37,073 nt of DNA from an uncultured Bacillota bacterium (GCA_947426945.1 CANEFX010000024.1:1-37073), one strand, 5' to 3'; positions 1 to 7,891 are shown, counted from the first letter of the stretch. Made by a program: numbers and translations. Notes: generated by a model not told the origin, from the letters alone.

Positions 1-339
1 GCCGCGGATGATGTGGTAACGCACGCCGGGCAGGTCCTTGACACGGCCGCCGCGGATCATCACGACGCTGTGCTCCTGCAGGTTGTGGCCCACGCCGGGG
101 ATATAGGCGGTGACCTCCATCCCGTTGGTCAGCTTCACACGGGCGATCTTACGAAGGGCCGAGTTGGGCTTCTTGGGGGTGGAAGTACGAACGGCGGTGC
201 AGACGCCTCTCTTCTGGGGAGAGGGCAGGTCGGTGCTCCGGTTCTTCAGGGTGTTCAGACCGTGCTGAAGAGCGGGGGAGGTGGACTTGTACGCCGCCTG
301 CTCGCGGCCCTTGCGTACCAGCTGGTTAAAAGTAGGCAT
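1..339 (-). CDS. rpsL: 30S ribosomal protein S12 (3' end outside window)
   Basis: S12 sits at the decoding centre of the small ribosomal subunit. The protein begins [12 protein letters not shown] and carries the hallmark stretches [11 protein letters not shown] (region of the streptomycin-related lysine), [12 protein letters not shown] and [14 protein letters not shown], so the identification is secure. About 113 codons are present and the C-terminal tail lies beyond base 1. The start is the ATG at 339-337, preceded on the minus strand by a strong AAAGGAGG. It is the second gene of a minus-strand str operon, 74 bases after the L7Ae-like gene. The spacer contains a short GC hairpin at 368-382 (GCCCC/GGGGC arms) without a U-tract, so it is not an obvious terminator. 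rpsG and fusA would be expected further left. Confidence 0.97.
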   Translation of the reverse strand, partial: MPTFNQLVRKGREQAAYKSTSPALQHGLNTLKNRSTDLPSPQKRGVCTAVRTSTPKKPNSALRKIARVKLTNGMEVTAYIPGVGHNLQEHSVVMIRGGRVKDLPGVRYHIIRG

Positions 340-413
340 GAATGGGTTTCCTCCTTTCCTCAATTCTGCCCCGGATCGGGGCGTAATATATATTTTAACA
401 AAATTGGGAATTT

Positions 414-662
414 TTATCCCTCTTTCGTTAAAACCGCCACTGCGGCTCCCACGGCTATGCCGCAGGAAACGCCCAGCTCCTTCATGGAGGACACCTGGCT
501 CACCGGCACCTGCCGGTTTACCGCCTCCTGGACCAGGGGCTGGAGCAGACGCGGGTCGGCGTCCATGGCTATAAACAGCCGGGCGGCCCGGCCGGCCTTC
601 AGAGCCCGCTTGACCTGTTTGGCCCCCACAACCTTGCCGGAGCCGCTGAGTTCTGGAATCAT
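414..662 (-). CDS. L7Ae/L30e-family ribosomal protein-like (YbxF/RplGB type)
   Basis: 82-residue protein of the L7Ae/L30e/Gadd45 fold. The signature [15 protein letters not shown], followed by [13 protein letters not shown] and a [16 protein letters not shown]-terminus, matches the small YbxF-type proteins, which bind K-turn RNA and are found just before rpsL in Bacillus and Clostridia. The start ATG at 662-660 follows a purine-rich GGAGGGAGGGAG. In many Firmicutes this gene follows rpoC. Here the upstream neighbour is a divergent serpin gene and there is a dedicated promoter at 740-769, so the str operon appears to be separated from rpoBC. The role in the cell (possibly ribosome-associated) is inferred from the family. 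Confidence 0.9.
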   Translation of the reverse strand: MIPELSGSGKVVGAKQVKRALKAGRAARLFIAMDADPRLLQPLVQEAVNRQVPVSQVSSMKELGVSCGIAVGAAVAVLTKEG

Positions 663-739
663 TTCGGCGCTCCCTCCCTCCCCTTTGGGGGAATTTCATC
701 GGGTAAAAGGGCGCACTGCCCCTACCGCCACGAAATGGC

Positions 740-769
740 ATTATATCATAGGCCCCGTCCTTTCGTCAA
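740..769 (-). promoter_or_regulatory. Sigma-A-type promoter of the L7Ae-rpsL operon
   Basis: On the minus strand TTGACG (769-764) is followed after 18 bases by a perfect TATAAT (745-740). Transcription would start near 733, giving a leader of about 70 bases. That leader contains a small GGGC/GCCC hairpin followed by UUUUA (around 705-722), which could act as an attenuator. Confidence 0.85.
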
Positions 770-836
770 GGACAATCCGCCTGAAAATTTCCAAAAAACT
801 TTCAAAAATGTGCAACCGCAGCCCGCAGTTTTCGTC

Positions 837-842
837 TATAAT
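837..842 (+). promoter_or_regulatory. Probable -10 element for the serpin gene
   Basis: A perfect TATAAT lies 110 bases before the serpin ATG. No good -35 is seen at 17 bases; the best nearby sequence is TGCAAC at 811-816 with a 20-base spacer. The call rests on the -10 alone and on the need for a promoter between two divergent genes. Confidence 0.5.
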
Positions 843-853
843 GGTAGAGACAT

Positions 854-928
854 GTAAGGGGCGGCCTCCGCGCCGCCCCGCAAACGAAAAACAGCCCCTT
901 ACAGACGGGGCGGCACTGGGGCCGCCCC
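854..928 (+). repeat. Two tandem identical hairpins in the serpin 5' leader
   Basis: Two hairpins share the same stem GGGGCGGC-N6-GCCGCCCC, at 858-879 and 907-928. An outer inverted pair GTAAGGGGC (854-862) / GCCCCTTAC (894-902) also exists, so several exclusive folds are possible. The second hairpin ends 13 bases before the serpin ribosome binding site. No U-tract follows, so it is not a classic terminator. It may be a palindromic repeat element or an mRNA-stabilising or regulatory structure. Confidence 0.7.
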
Positions 929-951
929 CTGCACAGAGAAGGAGGATCTTT

Positions 952-2193
952 ATGAAACGAACCCTTGCCCTGCTCCTGGCCTGCGTCCTGGGCCTGTCGC
1001 CGCTGTCCGGCTGCGCCCAGGCCTTCGCCACCAGGGAACTCACCGCCCCCAAGCTGTCCGCCAACCCGTCCAACAGCGAGGAGGTCAACGCGGCCCTGGC
1101 TTCCTTCGGCCTGGAGCTGCTGCAAAAATCCCGGGAGGCGGACAAAAAGTCCACTCTGATCTCCCCGCTCTCCGTGGCCCTGGCCCTGTCCATGACGGCC
1201 AACGGTGCAGACGGGGACACCCTTACCCAGTTTCAGGAGGTCTTAGGGACCGGTGCGGACCTGGCGGAGCTGAACGGAGCCTGCGTCCAGCTGATGCAGG
1301 ACTACCGGAACCTCACCGGCTCCACCCGATGCACCATTGCCAACAGCCTGTGGGTGGACCCGGAGGGCCAGATCAAGGACGACTTCATCGGCAAATGCCA
1401 GGGCATTTTCGACGCCCAGGTTTTTTCCGCCCAGCTGTCCGGCGCGGCCATCGTCAAGGACCTGAACAACTGGATTTCGGAGCACACCAACAAGATGATT
1501 CCCAGCATCATCGACCGGCCTTTTGAGGAAAATACCGCCCTTTTGCTGGTAAATGCCCTCTACCTGAAAAACAAGTGGCTCCGGGAGTTTGACCCCCAGG
1601 CCACCCGCGAGCGGGAATTCCACCACGAGGGAGACACCAACTCAAGAGTGGATTTTCTGTCCAAGCACGACACCGAGCTGTCCTATATCCAAGGCAAGGG
1701 GGCCCAGGGAGTAGTCCTGCCCTACGACGACGGACGGCTGGCCTTTGTGGCCATTATGCCCAACCAGCCCATCTGGCTGGGGGAATGGCTCAGTTCCCTG
1801 GAGGGGGGCGACCTGTCCTGGCTGATCGACAACCGGGAGGACGCCCTGTTTCTGAGCTTCGCCATGCCCAAATTCACGGCGGAGTGGAGCGGGAATCTGG
1901 AAAAAATCCTGCCTGGATTGGGCCTGGAGGACGCATTTGTCCCCGGCACGGCCAATTTCTCCAGCATGGGAGACAATCCCGACGGATATTTTATCTCCCA
2001 GGTGGTCCATGCCACCAAAATCGAGGTCAACGAGAAGGGCACCGAGGCGGCGGCCGCCACGGTGGTGGCGGCGCCCGCCGCGGGCGCCGAGCCGCCACGG
2101 GAGGGAGTCACCCTGATTCTGGACCGGCCCTTCCTCTACGGCATCATCGACCTCCAGACCGGCGTGCCCCTGTTTCTGGGAACCCAGGAATAG
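952..2193 (+). CDS. Secreted lipoprotein serpin (serine protease inhibitor)
   Basis: 413-residue serpin. A signal peptide ends in the lipobox LSGC with Cys21 as the lipidation site, so it should be anchored outside the cell membrane. The body shows the serpin core: [20 protein letters not shown], an NSLWVDP strand, [13 protein letters not shown], and the C-terminal [20 protein letters not shown]. The reactive-centre hinge [10 protein letters not shown] (residues 361-370) has Gly and Thr at P15/P14 followed by small residues, as in inhibitory serpins. Counting from the hinge puts P1-P1' at Ala377-Gly378, which would suit elastase- or subtilisin-like proteases; this is inference. The start ATG at 952 has a GGAGGATC ribosome binding site and begins the signal peptide. 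The open frame continues upstream, but antisense to rpsL and L7Ae, and that part is not coding. Gut bacteria use serpins against host or competitor proteases. Confidence 0.95.
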   Translation: MKRTLALLLACVLGLSPLSGCAQAFATRELTAPKLSANPSNSEEVNAALASFGLELLQKSREADKKSTLISPLSVALALSMTANGADGDTLTQFQEVLGTGADLAELNGACVQLMQDYRNLTGSTRCTIANSLWVDPEGQIKDDFIGKCQGIFDAQVFSAQLSGAAIVKDLNNWISEHTNKMIPSIIDRPFEENTALLLVNALYLKNKWLREFDPQATREREFHHEGDTNSRVDFLSKHDTELSYIQGKGAQGVVLPYDDGRLAFVAIMPNQPIWLGEWLSSLEGGDLSWLIDNREDALFLSFAMPKFTAEWSGNLEKILPGLGLEDAFVPGTANFSSMGDNPDGYFISQVVHATKIEVNEKGTEAAAATVVAAPAAGAEPPREGVTLILDRPFLYGIIDLQTGVPLFLGTQE

Positions 2194-2250
2194 TGTCCGC
2201 TGGAGATGGACATACTAGGGGGACAATCTTATTGTTCAGGAGGTACCCCC

Positions 2251-2436
2251 ATGAACGTCCATGTCAACGCTAACTGCATCAGCTGCGGGCTGTGCGTCAG
2301 CACCTGCCCCGACGTCTTTCATATCACTGAGGGCGGCACCGCCGGGGTCTACTCCCGGGAGGTCCCCCCGGAGCTGGAGGACGTGGTTCAGCAGGCTGCC
2401 GACGCCTGCCCGGCAAGCGCCATTGAGGCAGGGTGA
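2251..2436 (+). CDS. Small 4Fe-4S ferredoxin
   Basis: 61-residue electron carrier. The motif CISCGLCVSTCP gives Cys9, Cys12, Cys15 and Cys19; the distal ACP gives Cys53. Cys9/12/15 with Cys53 can hold one [4Fe-4S] cluster. Cys19 is the position that would serve a second cluster, but its partner cysteines are missing, so the protein looks like a monocluster ferredoxin derived from the two-cluster fold. The start ATG at 2251 is preceded by AGGAGG at 2239-2244. The gene lies 57 bases after the serpin on the same strand with no terminator between, so they may share a transcript. The redox partner is unknown. Confidence 0.92.
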   Translation: MNVHVNANCISCGLCVSTCPDVFHITEGGTAGVYSREVPPELEDVVQQAADACPASAIEAG

Positions 2437-2471
2437 AAAAATCCCGTCAGCGAGAGCTGACGGGATTTTTT
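2436..2471. terminator. Bidirectional Rho-independent terminator
   Basis: A 16-base perfect stem with a GAGA loop (2452-2455), A-rich on the left and T-rich on the right. It serves the ferredoxin gene on the plus strand and the convergent CBS gene on the minus strand. Confidence 0.95.
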
Positions 2472-2477
2472 ATGTAC

Positions 2478-3380
2478 TTATTCGCTCTCTTCCTCCGGAA
2501 CGGGCTTCAGCTTTTCCACCAGGGCCCACTCCACCCGGCGGTCGCACAGCTCCTCCACCTGGATGCGCAGTCCCAGGGCCTCCACCAGGGGGCGGCTGCC
2601 GTCCTCGGGGATGACCGACAGCTGGGAGAATACCAGGCCGCCCAGGGTGTCATAGTCGATCTCCTCATCCTCCGGGAGCTCGAAGCCCATGGCCTCGGCC
2701 AGCTCCTCCAGGTCGGCCGAGCCGGACACCCGCCACCGGCCGTCGTCCAGCCGGATGATCTCCTGCTCCTCCTGGGGATCGAATTCGTCGTAGATGTTGC
2801 CCACCAGCTCCTCCAGCAGGTCCTCCAGCGTGACCAGGCCGCTGGTGCCGCCGTATTCGTCCACCACCAGGGCCAGATGGGTCTTTTTGCCCTGCATGTC
2901 CCGGAAGAGCACGTCGGCGGCCACCGTCTCGGGGACGAAATAGGCCGGGCGGAGCAGCTCCTTCAGGGGCAGGGGCTGGGGCTGGTGGAAGTTGAGCAGG
3001 TAGTCCCGGGTGGACAGCACGCCCAGAATGTCGTCCGCGTCCTCCCCGTACACCGGGAAACGGGACAGCCCCGACTGGCGGATGGCGTCCAATATCTCCC
3101 CCTCCTCCGCGTCGGCCGGGAGGGATACCATATCTGTGCGGTGGACCATCACGTCCTTGGCGGTGGTGTTGTCAAACTCCAGAACGTTTTCGATAAACTC
3201 CTTCTCGTTGCTCCGGATGGCGCCCGACTCCTCGCCCTCCTCCACCACAGCCATGATGTTGTCCTCCGACACCCCGTCCTTGCGGTGCAGCAGCCTTAAT
3301 ATGGGCCGCCAGAGCAGCTGAATGATGTTCATGCACAAGCTCACGCTGAAAAGTACCAGCCATAAATGGCCGTCGTCCAC
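2478..3380 (-). CDS. CBS-pair/CorC_HlyC domain protein with a single membrane anchor
   Basis: 300-residue protein. A single hydrophobic segment at residues about 6-26 is followed by GAIRSNEKEFIENVLEF, a CBS pair (about 70-190, with RFPVYGEDADDILGVL and ALVVDEYGGTSGLVTLEDLLEELVG) and a CorC/HlyC C-terminal domain (about 210-290). Relatives of the HlyC/CorC/CNNM family normally have a DUF21 transmembrane domain of about 190 residues in front; here only one helix remains. CNNM relatives are linked to Mg or Co export; the role of this short form is unknown. The start is GTG at 3380-3378, 8 bases after AAAGGAGG. A longer reading frame to 3437 is excluded because its start would lie inside the promoter at 3426-3454. 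Confidence 0.88.
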   Translation of the reverse strand: MDDGHLWLVLFSVSLCMNIIQLLWRPILRLLHRKDGVSEDNIMAVVEEGEESGAIRSNEKEFIENVLEFDNTTAKDVMVHRTDMVSLPADAEEGEILDAIRQSGLSRFPVYGEDADDILGVLSTRDYLLNFHQPQPLPLKELLRPAYFVPETVAADVLFRDMQGKKTHLALVVDEYGGTSGLVTLEDLLEELVGNIYDEFDPQEEQEIIRLDDGRWRVSGSADLEELAEAMGFELPEDEEIDYDTLGGLVFSQLSVIPEDGSRPLVEALGLRIQVEELCDRRVEWALVEKLKPVPEEESE

Positions 3381-3425
3381 AAAAACAACCTCCTTTAAAA
3401 GGTCAAAATACACTGACACGTCTGC

Positions 3426-3454
3426 ATCATAGCACAAAACCCCGTCTATGGCAA
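3426..3454 (-). promoter_or_regulatory. Promoter of the CBS-domain gene
   Basis: Minus-strand TTGCCA (3454-3449), 17-base spacer, TATGAT (3431-3426). It places transcription start near 3419, compatible with the GTG start at 3380. Confidence 0.8.
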
Positions 3455-3494
3455 GTGGAGCGCGGAAATTTTAGGTGCAAATCCCGGCCGGTTA

Positions 3495-3503
3495 TGGTAT
3501 ACT
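3495..3503 (+). promoter_or_regulatory. Extended -10 promoter of the CLC gene
   Basis: TGG directly before TATACT (3498-3503) forms an extended -10. The -35 region (GTGCAA at 3475-3480) is weak. The leader is about 40 bases; no fluoride-riboswitch-like fold is recognisable in it. Confidence 0.55.
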
Positions 3504-3550
3504 CTATACCTGACGGGGCGGGCGGGCCCCGGGAGAGAAGGGACATATCA

Positions 3551-4810
3551 ATGCCACAGCTGTCTGAACGGCTGCGCAAGCCTGTCGAAGAGGGCGCGGT
3601 CTTTGTGAAGTGGCTGCTCTACTCCTGCCTGATCGGCCTGATCGTGGGTCTGGTAGCGGTGGCCTTTCACCTGGGCATCGACCTGGCCGGGGAGCTGCGG
3701 GCGGAGCACCCCAATATTATCTGGCTGCTGCCCCCGGGCGGCATGGCCATCATTCTGCTGTACCGGGTGTGCGGCATGGAGCGGGACCGGGGTACCAATC
3801 TGGTGCTGGTGGCCGTGCGGGACGCAGAGCGGCTGAAGCTGCGCACCGCGCCGCTGATCTTCCTGTCCACCATCCTCACCCACCTGGTGGGAGGCTCGGC
3901 CGGCCGGGAGGGGGCGGCCCTCCAGCTGGGGGCCTCCCTGTCCGCCTACATAGGCCGCCTCCTGCGGCTGGATGAGAAGGACGGGCGGATTGTGGTGATG
4001 TGCGGCATGTCCGCCGCCTTCTCAGCCCTGTTCGGCACCCCCCTCACGGCGGCCATTTTCGCCATGGAGGTGGTCAGCGTGGGTGTGATGTACTACGCCG
4101 CCATGGTGCCCTGCATGGTATCCTCCTACACGGCGGCCCTGGTCGCCCACGCCTTCGGCCTCCACGCCATTCACGGCTACCCGGTCCACGACGCGCTGGG
4201 GCTGGCGGTCCTGCCTATTTTTCAGACCGCTGCGCTGGGGGTGCTGTGCGCGGTGCTGTCCATTCTCTTCTGCACCGCGATGCACGCCGCCCCCAGGCTC
4301 TATGCCAAATACCTCCCGGATCCCCTGGTCCGGGCGGCGGCGGGGGGCGCGCTGGTACTGGGGCTCACCCTTCTGGCGGGAGAACAGACCTATAACGGGG
4401 CGGGAGACGGCGTGATCCGGCAGATGCTGGCCGGAGAGACCATACCGGAGGCCTTTCTGCTGAAAATCCTGTTCACCGCCCTCACTTTGGGGGCGGGCTT
4501 CCGGGGAGGCGAGATCGTCCCGGTACTGTTCACCGGCTGCGCTTTTGGCACCTGGGCCGGTCCCATGCTGGGGCTGCCCCACGGCTTTTCCGGAGCCCTG
4601 GGGATGGCCGCCACCTTCTGCGGAGCCACCAACTGCCCCCTCAGCTCCATCCTGCTGGCCTTCGAGCTTTTCGGCGGGGATGGGCTTCCCCTGTACGCCC
4701 TGTGCTGCGGGGCGGCCTACATGCTGTCCGGCTACTACGGACTGTACAGCGAACAGAAAATCATCTACTCCAAGCTCAGGCCCGAGTGGGTGGATAAAAA
4801 GACAAATTAG
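3551..4810 (+). CDS. CLC-family anion/proton antiporter, fluoride-lineage-like
   Basis: 419-residue membrane protein with the CLC fold. GGSAGREGAALQLG (114-127) carries the gating glutamate Glu120. The usual selectivity motif GSGIP is absent and the aligned position reads RGTNLVL (80-86). The third motif is GFRGGEIVP (316-324) rather than GxFxP. Loss of the chloride-coordinating serine motif and a GGE-hydrophobic-x-P loop are features I associate with the CLC-F fluoride/proton antiporters, so fluoride export is a reasonable inference but not proven. The start ATG at 3551 follows GAGAAGGGA; the frame extends upstream through the promoter, which is rejected. The next gene starts 14 bases after the stop, suggesting one transcript with the VOC and acyltransferase genes. 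Confidence 0.85.
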   Translation: MPQLSERLRKPVEEGAVFVKWLLYSCLIGLIVGLVAVAFHLGIDLAGELRAEHPNIIWLLPPGGMAIILLYRVCGMERDRGTNLVLVAVRDAERLKLRTAPLIFLSTILTHLVGGSAGREGAALQLGASLSAYIGRLLRLDEKDGRIVVMCGMSAAFSALFGTPLTAAIFAMEVVSVGVMYYAAMVPCMVSSYTAALVAHAFGLHAIHGYPVHDALGLAVLPIFQTAALGVLCAVLSILFCTAMHAAPRLYAKYLPDPLVRAAAGGALVLGLTLLAGEQTYNGAGDGVIRQMLAGETIPEAFLLKILFTALTLGAGFRGGEIVPVLFTGCAFGTWAGPMLGLPHGFSGALGMAATFCGATNCPLSSILLAFELFGGDGLPLYALCCGAAYMLSGYYGLYSEQKIIYSKLRPEWVDKKTN

Positions 4811-4824
4811 GAGGAGAATCTGCC

Positions 4825-5196
4825 ATGACCACCTTTTATCACTTTAATTTCAATGTTCTGGACCTGGAGAAAAGCCTGTCCTTTTACAAAGAGGCTCTGA
4901 ACCTGTCCCCCGTACGGGAGAAGGAGGCGGACGACGGCTCCTTCAAGCTGGTCTTTCTTGGGGACGAGGGAAGTTCCCCCTTCCAGCTGGAGCTGACCTG
5001 GCTCCGGGACCGTACCGAGCCTTATAACCTGGGTGAGTGCGAGTTCCACCTGGCCTTCCGCACCGGCGAGTACGACGCGCTCTACGCCAGGCACAAGGCC
5101 ATGGGCTGCATTTGCTTTGAAAACCCGGCCATGGGCGTCTACTTCATCTCCGATCCGGACGGCTACTGGATTGAGATCGTTCCGGAGGCAAAGTGA
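4825..5196 (+). CDS. VOC/glyoxalase-fold metalloprotein (GloA-like)
   Basis: 123-residue protein of the vicinal oxygen chelate superfamily with two beta-alpha-beta-beta-beta halves. It opens FYHFNFNVLDLEKSLSFYKE and ends SDPDGYWIEIVP. The four metal ligands of glyoxalase I are all present: His6, Glu56, His75 and Glu117. Glyoxalase I isomerises the hemithioacetal of methylglyoxal and a thiol; a Clostridia enzyme would use a thiol other than glutathione, or another substrate altogether, so the substrate remains open. AGGAGGAG precedes the ATG. The stop TGA overlaps the next start by one base (TGATG). Confidence 0.88.
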   Translation: MTTFYHFNFNVLDLEKSLSFYKEALNLSPVREKEADDGSFKLVFLGDEGSSPFQLELTWLRDRTEPYNLGECEFHLAFRTGEYDALYARHKAMGCICFENPAMGVYFISDPDGYWIEIVPEAK

Positions 5197-6251
5197 TGGC
5201 CAAGGGAGATCGGAATATGGGGTGGCCCGGCTTTTTCCGGGTATTCACCGTGCTGTGCGCCATCATTCTGCTGCTGGCCCAGCATTATCTGGAGCTGACC
5301 GCCCCCGGCTCCGGAGCGCGGCAGGTGCTGTCCGTCTATGAGGGGCTGACCCTGTGGTCCGTCCCCGCCCTGTTCATGCTGTGGGGGATGTTCGCCCTGG
5401 AGGAGGGCAAATCCCAGGTATCCGCCAGCCTGCTGGGGCTGGCCCTGCCCGCCTTCTGCCTGCTGGTGTTCTGGGGGGCTGTATACGCCGTCGCCTCCCA
5501 CCTGCTGGGGGGCGGGGCGCTGTCCTGGACCGGGGTGTGGGAGGCGCTGGTTTCCGCCGCCAGAGGGAACACCTACTTCCATCTATGGCCGCTCTACCCC
5601 CTTGTGGGGCTGTATCTGGTCCATCCGGTGCTCCACCGGTTTACCGCCTCCGCCAGCCGGGGGGAGATCCGCTACTTCCTGGGGCTGTGCTTCCTCTTCG
5701 CCTACCTGCTCCCCCTGCTCCCCGCCTTCCTGGGGCCCGGCAGCGCCGTGACTCAGCAGTTGAATCGGTTCCAGGTCCATCTGGTGCTGGGCTGGGCAGG
5801 GTGCTACGTGGGAGGCTGGTATCTGCGGCACTTCACCATCAGCCGCCTTGCCGAATATATCCTCTACATCCTGGGGGCGCTGGGGCTGGCCGTTACTTTG
5901 ATGGCCCGGCCCGGCGGAACCTTCGAGCCCACTCTTTTGCAGCAGTGGCAGTACGGCTCCCTCAGCGCTGCCCTCACTGCCGCCGCTTTCTGCGCCCTGT
6001 TCCGCTACGTGCTGGGAGTCAGCGAGGAGCGCTCCCGCCGCAAGGCCGTTAATCAGATCGGCTCCTACGCTTTCGGCGTCTACCTGGTCCATCAGCTGTG
6101 GGCGCTGGTGTTCCGCTGGTTCGGCGTCTCCCCCCTCCACTTCCCGGCGGCGGTTTCCATCCCTCTGTTCGCTCTGGCGTTCTTTCTGCTTTCCCTCCCC
6201 TTCGCCTGGCTCATCAGCCTGATTCCCGGGGTGGGATCCAAGCTGACCTGA
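5196..6251 (+). CDS. Acyltransferase-3-like integral membrane protein
   Basis: 351-residue multi-spanning protein (about ten helices). The segment YFHLWPLYPLVGLYLVHPVL is the typical mid-protein motif of the acyltransferase-3 (OafA/WecH) family, and the C-terminal SYAFGVYLVHQLW also fits that family. The N-terminal motif with the family's catalytic His is only partly recognisable (AQHYLEL), so activity is uncertain. The family transfers acetyl or succinyl groups to exported glycans or lipids. The start ATG at 5196 overlaps the stop of the VOC gene, and a GGAGG inside that gene lies 7 bases upstream, so translation is probably coupled. A GTG three bases earlier is less likely. Confidence 0.78.
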   Translation: MAKGDRNMGWPGFFRVFTVLCAIILLLAQHYLELTAPGSGARQVLSVYEGLTLWSVPALFMLWGMFALEEGKSQVSASLLGLALPAFCLLVFWGAVYAVASHLLGGGALSWTGVWEALVSAARGNTYFHLWPLYPLVGLYLVHPVLHRFTASASRGEIRYFLGLCFLFAYLLPLLPAFLGPGSAVTQQLNRFQVHLVLGWAGCYVGGWYLRHFTISRLAEYILYILGALGLAVTLMARPGGTFEPTLLQQWQYGSLSAALTAAAFCALFRYVLGVSEERSRRKAVNQIGSYAFGVYLVHQLWALVFRWFGVSPLHFPAAVSIPLFALAFFLLSLPFAWLISLIPGVGSKLT

Positions 6252-6253
6252 AG

Positions 6254-6295
6254 CGCAGGGCCCCGGATCGTTTGATCCGGGGCCCTGCGTCTTTT
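6254..6295. terminator. Rho-independent terminator between convergent genes
   Basis: A 16-base perfect stem (6254-6269 / 6274-6289) with GTTT loop, followed on the plus strand by TCTTTTCT. It ends the acyltransferase transcript; the minus side has a weaker tail for putP. Confidence 0.88.
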
Positions 6296-6298
6296 CTG

Positions 6299-7828
6299 TC
6301 ATTTATCGTACTCCTCAAAGGCCTCCACCACGTGCGCCTCGGGAGCAGGGGTGGCCAGAGAAACCACCACAATAGCGGCCAGGGCCACCAGGAAAGCGGG
6401 GAGCAGCTCGTAGATGTTCCACACGCCGCCCAGGGGCTTCACCAGGAACTTCCACACAAAAATCATCACGCCGCCGGCCACCAGGCCGGCCATGATGCCC
6501 TGGCGGTTACTCCGCTTCCAGAACAGGGCGCACAGCATGGCGGGACCGAAGGTGGCGCCGAAGCCCGCCCAGGCAAAGGAGACAATCTGGAACACGTTGC
6601 TGTCCGGGTCGGCGGCCAGGAACATGGCGATAACGGCAATCACCACAACGGTAAGCCGGGCGCACAGCATGGTCTGTTTCTGGGTCAGCCTGATGCCGAA
6701 GACATTCTGCAGCAAATTCTCCGAGAAGGCGGATGAGGCGGCCAGAAGCTGGCTGTCTGCAGTGGACATGGTGGCGGCCAGGATGCCGGCCAGGATACAG
6801 CCGGCGATAATGGCAGGAATAATCCCGTAGCTGGACAGCAGATCGGACAGGCGGACGATCACCGTCTCGGTGGCACTGCCCTCCAGCAGAGGGATCCGGC
6901 CGGCGGCGGAGACAGCGTGGCCCACGATACCGATGAACACCGCCACTCCCATGGAGATGACCACCCAGACGGAGGCGATGCGGCGGGACAGCTTCAGCTC
7001 ATTCTCGTCCCGGATAGCCATAAAGCGCACCAGGATGTGAGGCATTCCGAAGTAGCCCAGCCCCCAGGCCATCATGGAGATAATGCGGATAAAACCATAG
7101 GGCTCGGCGGAGTTGGTGGACACGTTGTAGGTCTCCCCGAAGCTGAGGAAGCCAGGCAGGGTCTTGGCGTGGTCAATCACCGCACCCATACCGCCGGCCT
7201 GCACGATGCCGAAAACTACAATAATAGCCAGGGCGACGGTCATGATGATGGACTGGATCAGGTCCATAGTGGCCACGGCGGAGAAGCCGCCGATAGAGGT
7301 GTAGCTGATAATCACGATAGCGCCGATGACCACCGCAGCCATGTAGTTCCAGTTAAAAAGACTGTTGAACAGTTTGCCGATGGCAGCCAGTCCGGAGGCC
7401 ACGTAGGGAACGAAGAAGATGAGGATAATCAGAGCGGAGATGCACATGATGACCGGTTTCTTCTCTCCGTAGCGCCTGGAGATGAAGCTGGGGATGGTGA
7501 TGGCGTCCAGCTTCACGCTGTAGCGGCGCAGCCGCCGGGCCACCAGCAGGAAGTTCAGATAGGTGCCCACGGCCAGGCCGATGGCCGTCCAGCTGGCGTC
7601 AGCCACACCGGAGAGATAGGCCAGACCGGGGATGCCCATGAGCAGATAGCTGCTCATGTCGCTGGCCTCGGCGCTCATGGCAGTGACCAGGGGGCCCATC
7701 CCCCGGCCGCCCAGGTAAAAGCCCTCGGCGCTCTTCTTGGACCGGCGGCCAATCATCACGCCAGTGAAAATGACAAAGCAGAGATACAGAATAATGGTGC
7801 CCATAATACAGGCCTGCGCGGTAGTCAT
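6299..7828 (-). CDS. putP: Sodium/proline symporter
   Basis: 509-residue protein of the solute:sodium symporter family (LeuT fold, about 13 helices). Characteristic stretches are GRRSKKSAEGFYLGGRGMGPLVTAMSAEASDMSS at the N-terminus (residues about 25-60), SYTSIGGFSAVATMDLIQ, and GILAATMSTADSQLLAASSA. These match PutP closely, so Na+-coupled proline uptake is the likely role. The start ATG at 7828 follows GGGAGG 7 bases away; the upstream in-frame codons are not needed. It has its own promoter at 7892-7920. A TetR regulator lies upstream on the same strand but is separated by a terminator. Confidence 0.93.
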   Translation of the reverse strand: MTTAQACIMGTIILYLCFVIFTGVMIGRRSKKSAEGFYLGGRGMGPLVTAMSAEASDMSSYLLMGIPGLAYLSGVADASWTAIGLAVGTYLNFLLVARRLRRYSVKLDAITIPSFISRRYGEKKPVIMCISALIILIFFVPYVASGLAAIGKLFNSLFNWNYMAAVVIGAIVIISYTSIGGFSAVATMDLIQSIIMTVALAIIVVFGIVQAGGMGAVIDHAKTLPGFLSFGETYNVSTNSAEPYGFIRIISMMAWGLGYFGMPHILVRFMAIRDENELKLSRRIASVWVVISMGVAVFIGIVGHAVSAAGRIPLLEGSATETVIVRLSDLLSSYGIIPAIIAGCILAGILAATMSTADSQLLAASSAFSENLLQNVFGIRLTQKQTMLCARLTVVVIAVIAMFLAADPDSNVFQIVSFAWAGFGATFGPAMLCALFWKRSNRQGIMAGLVAGGVMIFVWKFLVKPLGGVWNIYELLPAFLVALAAIVVVSLATPAPEAHVVEAFEEYDK

Positions 7829-7891
7829 ACAATTCCTCCCAAAAGCCCTCCGGCGGCGCACACATCAGCCGCCAAAAAGCAGATTATTGGT

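Noticed and set aside
13-951. Open frame running into the serpin from upstream
   Set aside because: It lies antisense to rpsL and the L7Ae-like gene and crosses the promoter region. The signal peptide and ribosome binding site fix the serpin start at 952.
3480-3550. Possible fluoride riboswitch before the CLC gene
   Set aside because: The leader is only about 40 bases and shows none of the conserved fluoride-riboswitch segments.
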